Of a DNA stretch of 64,000 nt, positions 13,301-23,505 are shown in pieces. The stretch's first letter is position 1. The number at the start of each line of letters is the position of its first letter. The notes under the pieces were generated by a model. It saw only the letters and a program-made list of their open reading frames with translations. It made no database searches and was not told the origin of the DNA. The stretch is from Anisus vortex (lineage: Eukaryota; Mollusca; Gastropoda; Planorbidae). Made by a program: the position numbers and the translations under genes. The DNA lies in contig OX421500.1 of the NCBI GenBank assembly GCA_949126835.1, positions 21,613,167 through 21,677,166 on the forward strand, in the 5' to 3' direction.

Positions 13301-14698
13301 TGTCACGACGTGGCAATTGAGAGGGGGGTAATAATGGCTGGTTGTCTTAGAGATATGAGGTGCCGATGCTGTGGTTGACCTGGAATATTTATTTGTTCTC
13401 TACTGGCTCGCTTAGATGTTGTTAAACACACACAGACAGACAGTTCTAAGTTAGGCAAGCAAGTTTCTGGTTACGTTTCAGGTGTTTATTTATGATTCAA
13501 ATTCAATATCCAATGATGAAATACACATACTAACATGCAGGGGAGATACAATGCTTGAGATATATGCACAGGAACGTCTAACACTCAATATACTGTGTTG
13601 TTGCGGAATCCAAGTTTAGGCTACGTAACTATAATGAGGAAATTACGATTACTGGCTAAGTATCTGCAAGCCCAAGTAACAATTCGGGAGCTAGGCCAAA
13701 ACGATGTGTCTAGCTCGGGAGCTGGGGGAGATCTGCTTTAGTTTAGTTGGGCGGGCTTTTTCGTGGACACTAGTCACCTGACCCAAGGTTAATTTGGTTG
13801 GCTTACATTTAATTACATCCTATTCTCATTGGCTAGATTGGATATACATTTGCATAAGAAAAGCTTATTGGAGCCAAAAATGGATTGGGGGTCGGGGTTG
13901 CGAGGGCGGAAAGGGGGGGGGGAGAGGTCTAGATGAAAGACAATTTATACAGACGTCATGCTGAGTGGGGGAATTTATCTCCCTTTGGTAGAATTTTAAG
14001 TAGTTAACTCAAGTGGCTGGGGGGGGGGGGGGTTTCGGACGAGAATTAGTTATATGTGGGCGAACTGGGTTCTTTGGTCAACGCTCAGGGAACGACCGTC
14101 TCAAAGCAATTGCATAACATGCCGCTAAGCTGAGGGGATATAAAAGGGGGTGGGGGTGGCGGGGACGCGAAGAGGAGGGGGTGAGTGAGGGATCGAGTAA
14201 TGACTCGCTCAGGGAACGACCGTCTCAAAGCAATTGCATAACGTGCCGCTAAGCTGAGGGGATATAAAGGGGGGGGGTGGCGGGGGCGCGAAGAGGGGGG
14301 GTGAGTGAGGGATCGAGTAATGACTGTCTACGCATGCGTTAAAATAGCACAAGATATAAATACATTAAGACATGATATGAATACATTAATATAGCATAGG
14401 ATAAAATATATACATTCTAACTAACACATTCGTACCCATTCAACCAAGATGTAGTACCACGTTGGTCGTATTAGTCAGTAGACTCTGAATTTGGGCGTAG
14501 TACAAGAGTATAGTGAAGGGTAGAGAAACAGGTGAGAAAGAGTGATGGGGAGATGTAATTGCGTAAGGGAGGGAGAAGATAGTGACGTCAGACTAACCTT
14601 CTCTCTATTCTAGCTAACTTAAGCTAATCTAAGGTTCTAGTTATACACTGCTATCTATCTAAGTGCTAATAGTCACTATTAAATCCAGAATTGTGACA
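13301..14698 (-). repeat. 3' LTR of the Gmr1-like element
   Basis: 1398 bp, TG...CA ends. It carries an internal direct duplication of about 124 bp (14082-14205 and 14206-14325) that contains GATATAAA and long G runs. The same duplication is present in the other LTR, so it predates this insertion. A purine tract (GGAGGGA on the - strand, 14699-14708) sits immediately before it, as expected for the second-strand primer site. Confidence 0.93.
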
Positions 14699-14712
14699 TC
14701 CCTCCGGGCCAA
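14699..14712 (-). promoter_or_regulatory. polypurine tract of the LTR element
   Basis: On the - strand the bases directly before the 3' LTR read GGCCCGGAGGGA, a short purine-rich run in the position where plus-strand DNA synthesis is primed in LTR retrotransposons. The role is assigned by position. Confidence 0.6.
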
Positions 14713-14742
14713 TTTGGAATACACTTGAGAGTGGATTCATAC

Positions 14743-17700
14743 CTAATTTACTGAGTCTGAGGCCGGGGTTTGAGTGGTGTCGGGGGGGCCTGAGTCAGGG
14801 GCGGGATCTGAGTCAGAGTACCGGGACAGGAAATCTGCGAGATGGTGTTCCTTCCCGGACTGGTAGATGGTCTGGAAGCTGTACTGTGACAGGGTGAGGG
14901 AGTACCTCATTAACCTTCTGTTTAGGTTTTTTGCGCATGCGAGAAACGTGAGGGGTTGGTGGTCTGTGTGGAGGATAAAATGGCGACCGTATAGGTATAC
15001 GTGGAACTTCTCAATTCCAAACACAAGAGCCCAACATTCTAGCTCAGAAGTACTGTAATTCATCTGGGTGGCATTGAGCTTACGCGAGGCATATGCTACG
15101 GGAAACAGCATATTATCGTGCTCCGGGTCGGGTTGTAGCAGGGCCGCGCCGACGGCGCGTCCACTAGCGTCGCACTTCAATACGTAGGGGCGGGTCGGGT
15201 CAGGCAGACGGAGTATGGGTTTACTAGTGAGAGCAGCCTTCAGCTGGTCGAACGCTAGCTGGCATTCTGTTGACCAGGTGACTTTTTCCGGGAGGTTTTT
15301 CCGCGTCAAGTCTGTTAAAGGGACCGCGATGCTATTGTATTGCGGTATGAACCTTTGGTAATACCCTGTTAGTCCTAGAAGGGACCTTATACCTGATTTG
15401 GTGGTGGGCTGAGGGGCTAACTTAATTTTCTCTACTTTGGTTTCGTCTGGCATTATTTTATTCTTTTCGATCATGTGACCTAAGAATTTCAGTTTATTGA
15501 AACCTACCATGCATTTCGACGGCCTGGCGGTTAGGCCGGTTTCGCGGAGTCTAGCTAGTAGAGCGGTTATCGTTTCCACATGTTCTGCCCAGGTGGGCGT
15601 GGCTATCAAGATGTCATCCACGAAGTGGGTGATCCCAGGTCGGTCAATTGGCTGGATCAGTTTTCGCATCATGCGAGTGAACACGGAGGGGGAATTGTTT
15701 AGGCCAAAGGGGACGGTTTGGAATTCGAAGTGGCCTTGGTCGGTGGTAAAGGCGAGGTAAGGGCGGCACTTCTCTTCCACTTCTATTTGGAAGAACCCCT
15801 TGCTAAGGTCAAACTTGGAAAAGTATTGAGCGTTGCTCAGTTTTGAAAATAGTAAATCAGGGTCTGGCATGGGCTCGACTTGAAATTCAGTGACTGCGTT
15901 TAACCGGCGGAAATCTACGCACATGCGGTGAGATCCGTCTGATTTCTTTACTAATACTATCGGCGCATTGTATGGGGAGGTTGAACTCGCGATGATGTTA
16001 TGGGCTAACAGATAATTGATTTCTTTCTCAATGACGTCCAGTTTGGCGTGGGGCATAGCATATGGCTTGACCGTAATGGGTCGCGGGTCCGTGACTTTCA
16101 TGGTGAACGTCTCTAAGTTAGTACGTCCTGGGGTGTCAGTTAGCACATCTGAGTGTGAGGAAAGTAAGTTTTTGACTGTTTTGATCTGTTCAGGGGTTAA
16201 GAGGGGACAGATTCCTACGTCATCCATGGTTTCTCCCTTATGTAAGGGAAACGCGGTCAGTGAGTCATCGGCTTCTGTTTCTTCCGCGATGGCGGTTGCT
16301 ACAAGGGGCGTATCGTCGAGTGGGCGTTCGAGGTATTGTTTTAGCAGGTTGATGTGGAACATTTTGTCTTTGTTTCCGACTTTGATGAGGTAGTTAGTGC
16401 CTGAGAGCTTTTTTGTAACTGGGTAGGGGCCCCTCCATGCTAACTGGAGTTTGTTGTAAGAGGAGGGGAGGAGCAGTAGTGCCTTATCGCCCGGAGCCAG
16501 AGGGCGTTCTTTGGCCCGCCGATTGTATAGTTTCTCCTGTTTCTCCCTCTCCTTGGCTAAGTGTTTTGAGGCGATAGTGTGGACAGTGTTAAGCCTAGCC
16601 TTTAAGTTGTTGATGTAGGCGTGGACTGAGAGTTCTTCGGGATGCGGGGAAGGATTAGTCCAGGCGCGCTTGAGGAGTTCTAGAGGCCCACGGGGTTGGG
16701 AACCGAATAGCATCTCATAGGGAGTGTAGCCTAGAGTAGAATGGGGGGTGGACCGATATGCGAATAAGGCTGTGGGGAGGAGTGTGTCCCACTCATCCAG
16801 AGGGCCATCGACGGTTTTCTTTAACAGCCCGATTAAAGTTTGGTTAAAACGTTCGACTAGCCCATTGCATTGAGGGTGGTAGGGGGAGGATCGGAGGTGG
16901 GTGGTGTTCATTATGTGCAGCGCTTCTCTCATCAGTGTACCGGTGAATTGGGGCCCGTTATTGGAGAGTAGGACTTCGGGAAACCCCACTCTCGTGAAAA
17001 TGGTAAACAGTGCCTCGGCCACGTGTTTCGCGTCCTCTTTCGGCAACGCTACCGCTTCCGGCCAATTGGTGGCCTGACATATCACGCAGAGTATGAACCT
17101 GTTCTTCTTACGTGTTATGGAAAGTGGCCCGACGAGGTCTACTGACACCCGCTGAAAGGGTGTGTCGGTCACCGGGTGTTTACCTAACGGTACTGGTTTA
17201 GTGTGGTGGGCCTTGGACATGAGCTGGCATTGGTGGCATGACGCTACAAATCGTTTGATCTCATTGTGCATGCCGGGCCAGTGGAAATAATGGGTGATTT
17301 TGTTGATTGTGGACCCTTGCCCTTGGTGACCACCCAGGGTTGAGTCGTGGGCCGCCTCCATTACTTGTCTACGGTAGGGACCGGGAATGATGAGCTGGTC
17401 TCTGACCGATCCGTCAGGGAGGCTGGACCGTCGGAACAGTCGTTTCCCTTTTTGAATAAACGAGTGGGGTTTCGGGGGGTCTGGGTTTTGACCGACCTTA
17501 GCGAACAGTGGGGCCAGGGTCGAGTCTTCCTGTTGGGCCCGCAGGAATTCGTGGGCCGTGGGGGATTCCTCGAGAGGGTGGGGAACAGGGTCAGGGCGCG
17601 CGCGTGTGGCCACTGAGGCTAGGGGAGGGAGGGGGACATCGGCAAGGTTGACGTATCGTTCCCCCAGGATGACGTCATAGGGTAATTTGGCTCGGACTGC

Positions 17701-18153
17701 TAAGGTAGCCGTGCCAGTGTATGGTTGTGACTTGATGTGAACCTTGGCGGTTGGGAGGGACTCAACTTCTCCCGTTACCACTCTATATTGGATTGACTCG
17801 CCGGTGTAATCGGAGGGACTCACGAAGGAGGTCTTAGCGAACCCATCGATCTGGCATCCTGAGTCGAGAAGGGCCCTGGCTCTTTTAGAGTTGATCTCTA
17901 TATTTCTCTCTGTCTTGGTTTCCGGTTTGTCGGAGGGTGTAAGCGGGGGGGGGGGTGTCGGTTTCTGGGTCTTGCGTCCGAGGGGTGTCCGCAGGGCAAA
18001 GGGTGATGGTGTATACTCCTCGGGGGGGTTTCTGGGAGTGATTAGGGCCGGTATGTGCATTAGGCTGTTGCCCAGTGGAGTTACCTTGTCGAGTCGATTG
18101 GGTTTGCCCGGTGCCGGTTTGTGCCCTGGTCGGTTGGTATGGTTGGCCCGCAC
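14743..18153 (-). CDS. pol polyprotein (PR-IN-RT-RNase H), Gmr1-like
   Basis: An open frame of 1136 codons. In order it holds: an aspartic protease with ALLDSG (Asp97); the integrase HHCC finger (about 270-312, HDSTLGGH ... CHQCQ) and core with D339, then N398, then E434; a reverse transcriptase from about 680 with KFDLSKGFFQ and the FVDD box (Asp846, Asp847); and RNase H with KCDASG, ELECWAL and HTDHQ. The 35-residue spacing N398-E434 matches the D,D35E rule, so N398 sits exactly where the second catalytic Asp belongs. The codon is AAT at 16962-16960, one base from GAT. Strand transfer by this copy's own integrase is therefore doubtful. The frame overlaps gag by 269 nt and is in the +1 frame relative to it, so the listed Met is only the first in-frame ATG. 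Real translation probably enters by frameshift or re-initiation. Confidence 0.92.
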   Translation of the reverse strand: MRANHTNRPGHKPAPGKPNRLDKVTPLGNSLMHIPALITPRNPPEEYTPSPFALRTPLGRKTQKPTPPPPLTPSDKPETKTERNIEINSKRARALLDSGCQIDGFAKTSFVSPSDYTGESIQYRVVTGEVESLPTAKVHIKSQPYTGTATLAVRAKLPYDVILGERYVNLADVPLPPLASVATRARPDPVPHPLEESPTAHEFLRAQQEDSTLAPLFAKVGQNPDPPKPHSFIQKGKRLFRRSSLPDGSVRDQLIIPGPYRRQVMEAAHDSTLGGHQGQGSTINKITHYFHWPGMHNEIKRFVASCHQCQLMSKAHHTKPVPLGKHPVTDTPFQRVSVDLVGPLSITRKKNRFILCVICQATNWPEAVALPKEDAKHVAEALFTIFTRVGFPEVLLSNNGPQFTGTLMREALHIMNTTHLRSSPYHPQCNGLVERFNQTLIGLLKKTVDGPLDEWDTLLPTALFAYRSTPHSTLGYTPYEMLFGSQPRGPLELLKRAWTNPSPHPEELSVHAYINNLKARLNTVHTIASKHLAKEREKQEKLYNRRAKERPLAPGDKALLLLPSSYNKLQLAWRGPYPVTKKLSGTNYLIKVGNKDKMFHINLLKQYLERPLDDTPLVATAIAEETEADDSLTAFPLHKGETMDDVGICPLLTPEQIKTVKNLLSSHSDVLTDTPGRTNLETFTMKVTDPRPITVKPYAMPHAKLDVIEKEINYLLAHNIIASSTSPYNAPIVLVKKSDGSHRMCVDFRRLNAVTEFQVEPMPDPDLLFSKLSNAQYFSKFDLSKGFFQIEVEEKCRPYLAFTTDQGHFEFQTVPFGLNNSPSVFTRMMRKLIQPIDRPGITHFVDDILIATPTWAEHVETITALLARLRETGLTARPSKCMVGFNKLKFLGHMIEKNKIMPDETKVEKIKLAPQPTTKSGIRSLLGLTGYYQRFIPQYNSIAVPLTDLTRKNLPEKVTWSTECQLAFDQLKAALTSKPILRLPDPTRPYVLKCDASGRAVGAALLQPDPEHDNMLFPVAYASRKLNATQMNYSTSELECWALVFGIEKFHVYLYGRHFILHTDHQPLTFLACAKNLNRRLMRYSLTLSQYSFQTIYQSGKEHHLADFLSRYSDSDPAPDSGPPDTTQTPASDSVN

Positions 18154-19318
18154 GTCGGGAGTCTTGAGGGGGCGGGGGGGGTCTGGGTTTGGGTGGACCC
18201 GGTCGGGACGACGGGAAGCTGGTTTGACTGATTAGAGGGGGAGGGTTGGTGCGGTGGTTGTCCCAGTTATTCCAGGGTGACCGTGGGTGACCCGGGCGGG
18301 ACAGATGGCCCGGTGGCCGTGTCGACCTCCCATTTTCCTGTCGGGAAGCGGGATGTGCGAGATATTTCTCCCGGGGGTGGGACGATTCTACCTTGTTGGC
18401 TTGCAGAAATCTATCTGCGCTCTGTAGGGAGGAGGGTAACCCTTCGATCCCGTGTTGTATCAGGAAGGCCTTGAGTTTAGGTGTCATTTGTGACTCTACC
18501 TGCTCAGTCATTAGGAGGGTGACCATACCGTCGAATGACTGCTCGATATTTCCCAACTCAACCCACTTAAGAAGGTAGGATTGTATTCGTTCTGCGAATC
18601 GGGTGTAATTCTCCCCTGGTCGTAGCGTGGACGACCGAAACTTTTTCTGGTAGTGGGACGCGTGCAACTGGTGCCGGTTTAAGAGCGCGTTTTTCAGTGC
18701 AGCGCATGACTCCCTGTCTTCTGGGGCCAGTTTACAGTAAGCCTCGTAGTCCTCTCCTCTCAGAGTGGAGACGAGGATCCTACAATGTAGTTCTGGGGGG
18801 ACCTCATTCAACTCCATGCAGTCGCTAAACCGCCGGAGGTAAATGTCAAACTGTTCTAAACGGGGGTCGTGGACGTCGGTCCATAGAGAAGCATGTCTGG
18901 GGAGGGGATGGTTGGGGGTGGCTGAACTAAATGATGAGGGGGAGTTTGGGTTGTCGTTGTTATCGGGGGCCCTAACACTTGCTGCTAATTCAGCTAATCT
19001 GAATTCGTGTGCCCTGCGTGCTTCCTCGTCTAACCTATTCCTCTCTTCTCTAGCTGATTCTTCTAACCTAAGTTTCTCTCTCTCCTCTCTAGCTAATTGT
19101 TCTACTCTAAGCCTATCTTCTCTTTCTAATTGCTTTGCTCTCTCTTCTCTAGCTACCTGTTCTAATCTCTCCTCTCTAGCTACCTGTTCTGCTCTCTCTG
19201 TCTTGGCCTCATGGGCCGCTACCTGCTCTACTACGTATTTAGTGATGTCTGAGTCAATGTAGCCTATAGCTATAGCCTCTTCTCTCAACTGCTTACGCAA
19301 TAGTACACCTTCCGCCAT
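17885..19318 (-). CDS. gag-like capsid protein of the LTR element
   Basis: 477 codons, first large frame after the 5' LTR. Residues about 35-115 are a highly charged stretch with repeats of the type EQVAREER, predicted to form a coiled coil. Residues about 150-300 resemble retrotransposon gag capsid domains (FDIYLRRFSDCMEL, LRPGENYTRFAERIQSYL). The C-terminal third is rich in Pro, Arg, Gln and Thr. I find no CCHC zinc knuckle; RNA binding may rest on the basic tail. The start ATG follows a leader of about 1.1 kb. The gene ends inside the pol frame. Confidence 0.85.
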   Translation of the reverse strand: MAEGVLLRKQLREEAIAIGYIDSDITKYVVEQVAAHEAKTERAEQVAREERLEQVAREERAKQLEREDRLRVEQLAREEREKLRLEESAREERNRLDEEARRAHEFRLAELAASVRAPDNNDNPNSPSSFSSATPNHPLPRHASLWTDVHDPRLEQFDIYLRRFSDCMELNEVPPELHCRILVSTLRGEDYEAYCKLAPEDRESCAALKNALLNRHQLHASHYQKKFRSSTLRPGENYTRFAERIQSYLLKWVELGNIEQSFDGMVTLLMTEQVESQMTPKLKAFLIQHGIEGLPSSLQSADRFLQANKVESSHPREKYLAHPASRQENGRSTRPPGHLSRPGHPRSPWNNWDNHRTNPPPLISQTSFPSSRPGPPKPRPPPPPQDSRRAGQPYQPTRAQTGTGQTQSTRQGNSTGQQPNAHTGPNHSQKPPRGVYTITLCPADTPRTQDPETDTPPPAYTLRQTGNQDREKYRDQL

Positions 19319-20416
19319 AGTAACAGAGTGAGGCGAGATTAAGATACTAGAGGCGGACAGAGATATAGCGAGATAGGAAAGGAAAATATAGGAGGGGTGT
19401 TGGGGTTCAGAGTTTAGCTAACGTAATACAACTCAAAATGGTACTCACCAGACAGCAATTCCAGAATTTTACACACATACACTAACACACGTATATCCAA
19501 TCATAAAGTTATCGTTTATATGGCGCTCGGCGCTGTTGGTGCAGATAACTTCGGGCTGGTTAGGAATTCTCTTTCCCCGTGCCGGGACTGGATTAGCGTT
19601 TAATGTTAGTGTCTATTTTCCAGGGTTTGGATACCGGGAACTACGGCGGGTTCCTACGGGGAGGTTGACAGGGCAGTTGTCGGGTTCTCGGCGGTCTCTA
19701 GTTGTCGGGCAGGCTGATGCGGCGGCGGTGGGTCTCTCTGCTGACGTCTCGGGTGCCGGTACGTTGATGCGGGGCCAGAGGGTGGCGATCTGGCGGTTGG
19801 GGCGGCAAATCTGGCGTAATGGGGTGGCAAATTTGGTTGCTGGTGTGTCTGGGGTGACGTAGGCTGGCGTAGTGTGGCGAGCCTGGCTTAATGGGGTGAG
19901 TTGGCTGGGGTGGCGTAGATTGCTCGGAGTGGCGAATCTGGGGTGGCTTAGGTTGGCGTATCTGGGGTGCGTAGGCTGGGGTGACGTAGGCGTAGGCTGG
20001 GGTGGCGTAAGCGTAGGCTGGGGTGTGGTAGGCGTAGGCTGGGGTGGCGTAAGCGTAGGCTGGGGTGTCGTAGGCGTAGGCTGGGGTGGCGTAAGCGTAG
20101 GCTGGGGTGGCGTAAGCGTAGGCTGGGGTGTCGTAGGCGTAGGCTGGGGTGGCGTAAGCGTAGAATGGGGTGTAGTAGGCGTAGGCTGGGGTGGCGTAGG
20201 CTGCGTAAAGTGGCGAGCCTGGTTTGATGGGTTGATGGATCTGGTTGCTGGCGTTGGGATGACGGGTCTGGTTGCTGGCTTAGAGTCTTTGTGTTGTAGA
20301 GAGATGAGCCCCCATCCAGGGTCGGTTTCAGAATCGGCGTAGTCCTCGGGTTGTTGCTGTTGACAGTGCGCTGAACGGCTTGAAGTTCAGATAATCCCGG
20401 ATACGAGGTCCCACTT
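19319..20416 (-). repeat. 5' leader of the LTR element with GC-rich tandem repeat
   Basis: Untranslated region between the 5' LTR and gag. From about 19970 to 20215 it contains tandem 19- to 38-bp units built from GGCTGGGGTGGCGTAAGCGTA-type words (shown here in shortened form: GGCTGGGGTGGCGTA). A + strand frame of 156 codons over it is a repeat by-product. Right after the LTR, the - strand has AAG then TGGGACCTCGTATCCGGG, a candidate primer binding site because it starts with TGG. I could not assign the tRNA. Confidence 0.6.
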
Positions 20417-21810
20417 TGTCACGACGTGGCAATTGAGAGGGGGGTAATAATGGCTGGTTGTCTTAGAGATATGAGGTGCCGATGCTGTGGTTGACCTGGA
20501 ATATTTATTTGTTCTCTACTGGCTCGCTTAGATGTTGTTAAACACACACAGACAGACAGTTCTAAGTTAGGCAAGCAAGTTTCTGGTTACGTTTCAGGTG
20601 TTTATTTATGATTCAAATTCAATATCCAATGATGAAATACACATACTAACATGCAGGGGAGATACAATGCTTGAGATATATGCACAGGAACGTCTAACAC
20701 TCAATATACTGTGTTGTTGCGGAATCCAAGTTTAGGCTACGTAACTATAATGAGGAAATTACGATTACTGGCTAAGTATCTGCAAGCCCAAGTAACAATT
20801 CGGGAGCTAGGCCAAAACGATGTGTCTAGCTCGGGAGCTGGGGGAGATCTGCTTTAGTTTAGTTGGGCGGGCTTTTTCGTGGACACTAGTCACCTGACCC
20901 AAGGTTAATTTGGTTGGCTTACATTTAATTACATCCTATTCTCATTGGCTAGATTGGATATACATTTGCATAAGAAAAGCTTATTGGAGCCAAAAATGGA
21001 TTGGGGGTCGGGGTTGCGAGGGCGGAAAGGGGGGGGGAGAGGTCTAGATGAAAGACAATTTATACAGACGTCATGCTGAGTGGGGGAATTTATCTCCCTT
21101 TGGTAGAATTTTAAGTAGTTAACTCAAGTGGCTGGGGGGGGGGTTTCGGACGAGAATTAGTTATATGTGGGCGAACTGGGTTCTTTGGTCAACGCTCAGG
21201 GAACGACCGTCTCAAAGCAATTGCATAACATGCCGCTAAGCTGAGGGGATATAAAAGGGGGTGGGGGTGGCGGGGACGCGAAGAGGAGGGGGTGAGTGAG
21301 GGATCGAGTAATGACTCGCTCAGGGAACGACCGTCTCAAAGCAATTGCATAACGTGCCGCTAAGCTGAGGGGATATAAAGGGGGGGGTGGCGGGGGCGCG
21401 AAGAGGGGGGGGGTGAGTGAGGGATCGAGTAATGACTGTCTACGCATGCGTTAAAATAGCACAAGATATAAATACATTAAGACATGATATGAATACATTA
21501 ATATAGCATAGGATAAAATATATACATTCTAACTAACACATTCGTACCCATTCAACCAAGATGTAGTACCACGTTGGTCGTATTAGTCAGTAGACTCTGA
21601 ATTTGGGCGTAGTACAAGAGTATAGTGAAGGGTAGAGAAACAGGTGAGAAAGAGTGATGGGGAGATGTAATTGCGTAAGGGAGGGAGAAGATAGTGACGT
21701 CAGACTAACCTTCTCTCTATTCTAGCTAACTTAAGCTAATCTAAGGTTCTAGTTATACACTGCTATCTATCTAAGTGCTAATAGTCACTATTAAATCCAG
21801 AATTGTGACA
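20417..21810 (-). repeat. 5' LTR of the Gmr1-like element
   Basis: 1394 bp. By eye it is identical to the 3' LTR apart from four G-run length differences (+1, +4, +1 and -2, summing to the 4-bp size difference). It carries the same internal duplication, here from 21193. It should hold the promoter reading into the - strand. Confidence 0.93.
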
Positions 21811-21974
21811 TACATTAATGATTACCGGCACTGTGTATGCGGATGACTGGCATGGTCTCCATAGATAGTCACTAACGCATAACATACAAAATCTCTTATT
21901 GCTAGGTGTCAACTGTCAACTATAGAAATGAACGTGAAAGGAATTCGTTGTTACATCACAGTATTGTAGTCTCA

Positions 21975-22390
21975 CAGTGTCATAGACAAGTCTCATATTG
22001 TCATAGCTTTGTTTTTCATATTGTCATAGTTGAGTTTTATATTGTCATAGTTTAGTTTCATATTGTCATAAATTAGCCCCATATAGTCATAGTTTAGTCC
22101 ACATTTCTGCAACATAGGGCACGCGTGGTATACTTGGCACGCAGAACGATTTGCCGTGGCACGCAGAAGACCTCCAAAAGATGAATTTAAGTTTCTTTCA
22201 CAAGTGCCAGACCATGATGACTTTTAGAACGTTGGCATGCTGAATGAATTAGAAATTCTACTTAGGCACACTATTATGAAAAATTTGCCGACCTCTGGTT
22301 AAGCCCCACATTGTCATAGTTTAGTCCTATAATGTCATAGATTAGCCCCATTATGTCATAGTTTAATCCTATATAGTCATAATGTTGTTT
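21975..22390 (+). repeat. 20-bp TTGTCATAG minisatellite, interrupted
   Basis: Imperfect units of the type CATATTGTCATAGTTTAGTC run from about 21975 to 22100 and resume from about 22305 to 22390. The interruption is a hAT-like short element, so the repeat array is older than that insertion. Confidence 0.75.
22095..22305. mobile_element. short hAT-like non-autonomous element
   Basis: The segment has CACGCGTGGTATACTTGGCACGC near its left end and a right end with TTTGCCGACCTCTGG. It matches, in diverged form, the ends of the larger element at 36233-37554 (TGCCATACTTGGCATGC on the left, GTTGCCGACCCCTG on the right). Exact borders and target duplication are unclear. Confidence 0.5.
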
Positions 22391-23064
22391 TTAGAGGTTC
22401 TACAATCGTCTATTAAAGCCACCCTGTACACAATGACAGACGCAAAGCCTCATTTCTAAATGTCTAATTATTAGCACCCGACTCTGCTATAATCAATTCC
22501 AGATAATCCCGCACCCCCTTCTTTATATCTGACCCATCCACAGTAACTAAATGTTCAAACTAAGGTGCACGAAGCGAGTTTATACTAAGTTGTTTTCATG
22601 TTTTATAAACATCTTGAACATATGATGTCATTTATCTAGGACACGGGGCTATGAGCTTTTCTCCAAATTACAAGCCAGTTTGGTCACAATATACTGGCCC
22701 GTCCCCCCCCCCTCCTTTTCCCCAACAACCTCATTACCTCTTGAAAGCATTTATTTCGAGAAATACATAAACATGCTTTTTTATTACCTGACATAACTGC
22801 ACCTAAAGATGTATGACATAGAAGTTGTAATAAAGATGAACATAAATGTCATTTAAAATTTTAGCACACAACCTTTTCCTGGTTATGTGTCTTTACTTTA
22901 ACACTAGTAGTTAGTAGTCATTCTCCTTAACTAATGGTTCCTCATTATGTTCCTTAGCGTCACACTACTTGTTCCTGGTTATGTCCCATAGCGTAGCACT
23001 TACATCGTTCTTTTATTATATCCCTTAGTGTTAACATTATGTCCCTTAGCGTTGGTAGTACTTG
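22391..23064. other. non-coding stretch
   Basis: A degenerate motif TTATGTCCCTTAGCGT recurs several times between 22940 and 23060. No gene recognised. Confidence 0.4.
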
Positions 23065-23505
23065 TTCCTAGTTATAATAATAATAATAATAATAAGACTT
23101 GTATAGCGCATATCCCGTTGGAAACAGTTCTATGCGCTGTCAACAGTTGCAGACATAGTACAGACAACGAATAAAAGACAAAAATGTATACATGAAAAAT
23201 AATAAAATAATAAACTGTTAATTAAATAGGTAGGTCTTCAGCTAGCTTCTGAAAGTATCAAGGCTTGGGCACTGTCGAAGTTGTAGTGGGAGGGCATTCC
23301 ATGCGGACAGGCCCACGTATGAGAATGCCCGTTCGCCAGCGGACACCAGTTTCACACGAGGGATCTGAAGAGTAAGTGTACCAGAAGCCGAGCGGAGTGG
23401 ACGGGATTGAGACAGGAGCGAAGGTAGTCGGGGGCAGAGTCATTCACGCACTTGTAACATAGAGACGCCAGCTTATAGGAGATCCGGTGGTTAATGGGTT
23501 ATGTA
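23065..23505 (-). mobile_element. non-LTR element 3' end (tail with ATT repeats)
   Basis: On the - strand a moderately GC-rich region of about 400 bp ends in GCGCTATACAAG followed by a run of TTA/ATT repeats (23070-23092). Such a tail is typical of CR1/L2-like or SINE elements that end in short repeats. A 61-codon - frame lies within but shows no recognised domain. The family is not certain. Confidence 0.45.

Larger units (their letters stand above)
13301..21810 (-). mobile_element. complete Ty3/gypsy LTR retrotransposon, Gmr1-like pol order
   Basis: An 8.5-kb element lies between two direct LTRs that begin TGTCACGACG and end TTGTGACA, flanked on both sides by the 5-bp target duplication TACAT (13296-13300 and 21811-21815). 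It is transcribed from the - strand: LTR 20417-21810, leader, gag, pol, LTR 13301-14698. Pol has protease, then integrase, then RT and RNase H. That order is the hallmark of Gmr1-like elements within the Ty3/gypsy group and differs from the usual gypsy order with integrase last. I see no envelope frame. The two LTRs differ only in the length of four poly-G runs, so the insertion is very young. Confidence 0.95.

Noticed and set aside
14867..19262. Several + strand frames of 60-139 codons across the gag-pol region
   Set aside because: They are shadows of the - strand gag and pol genes.
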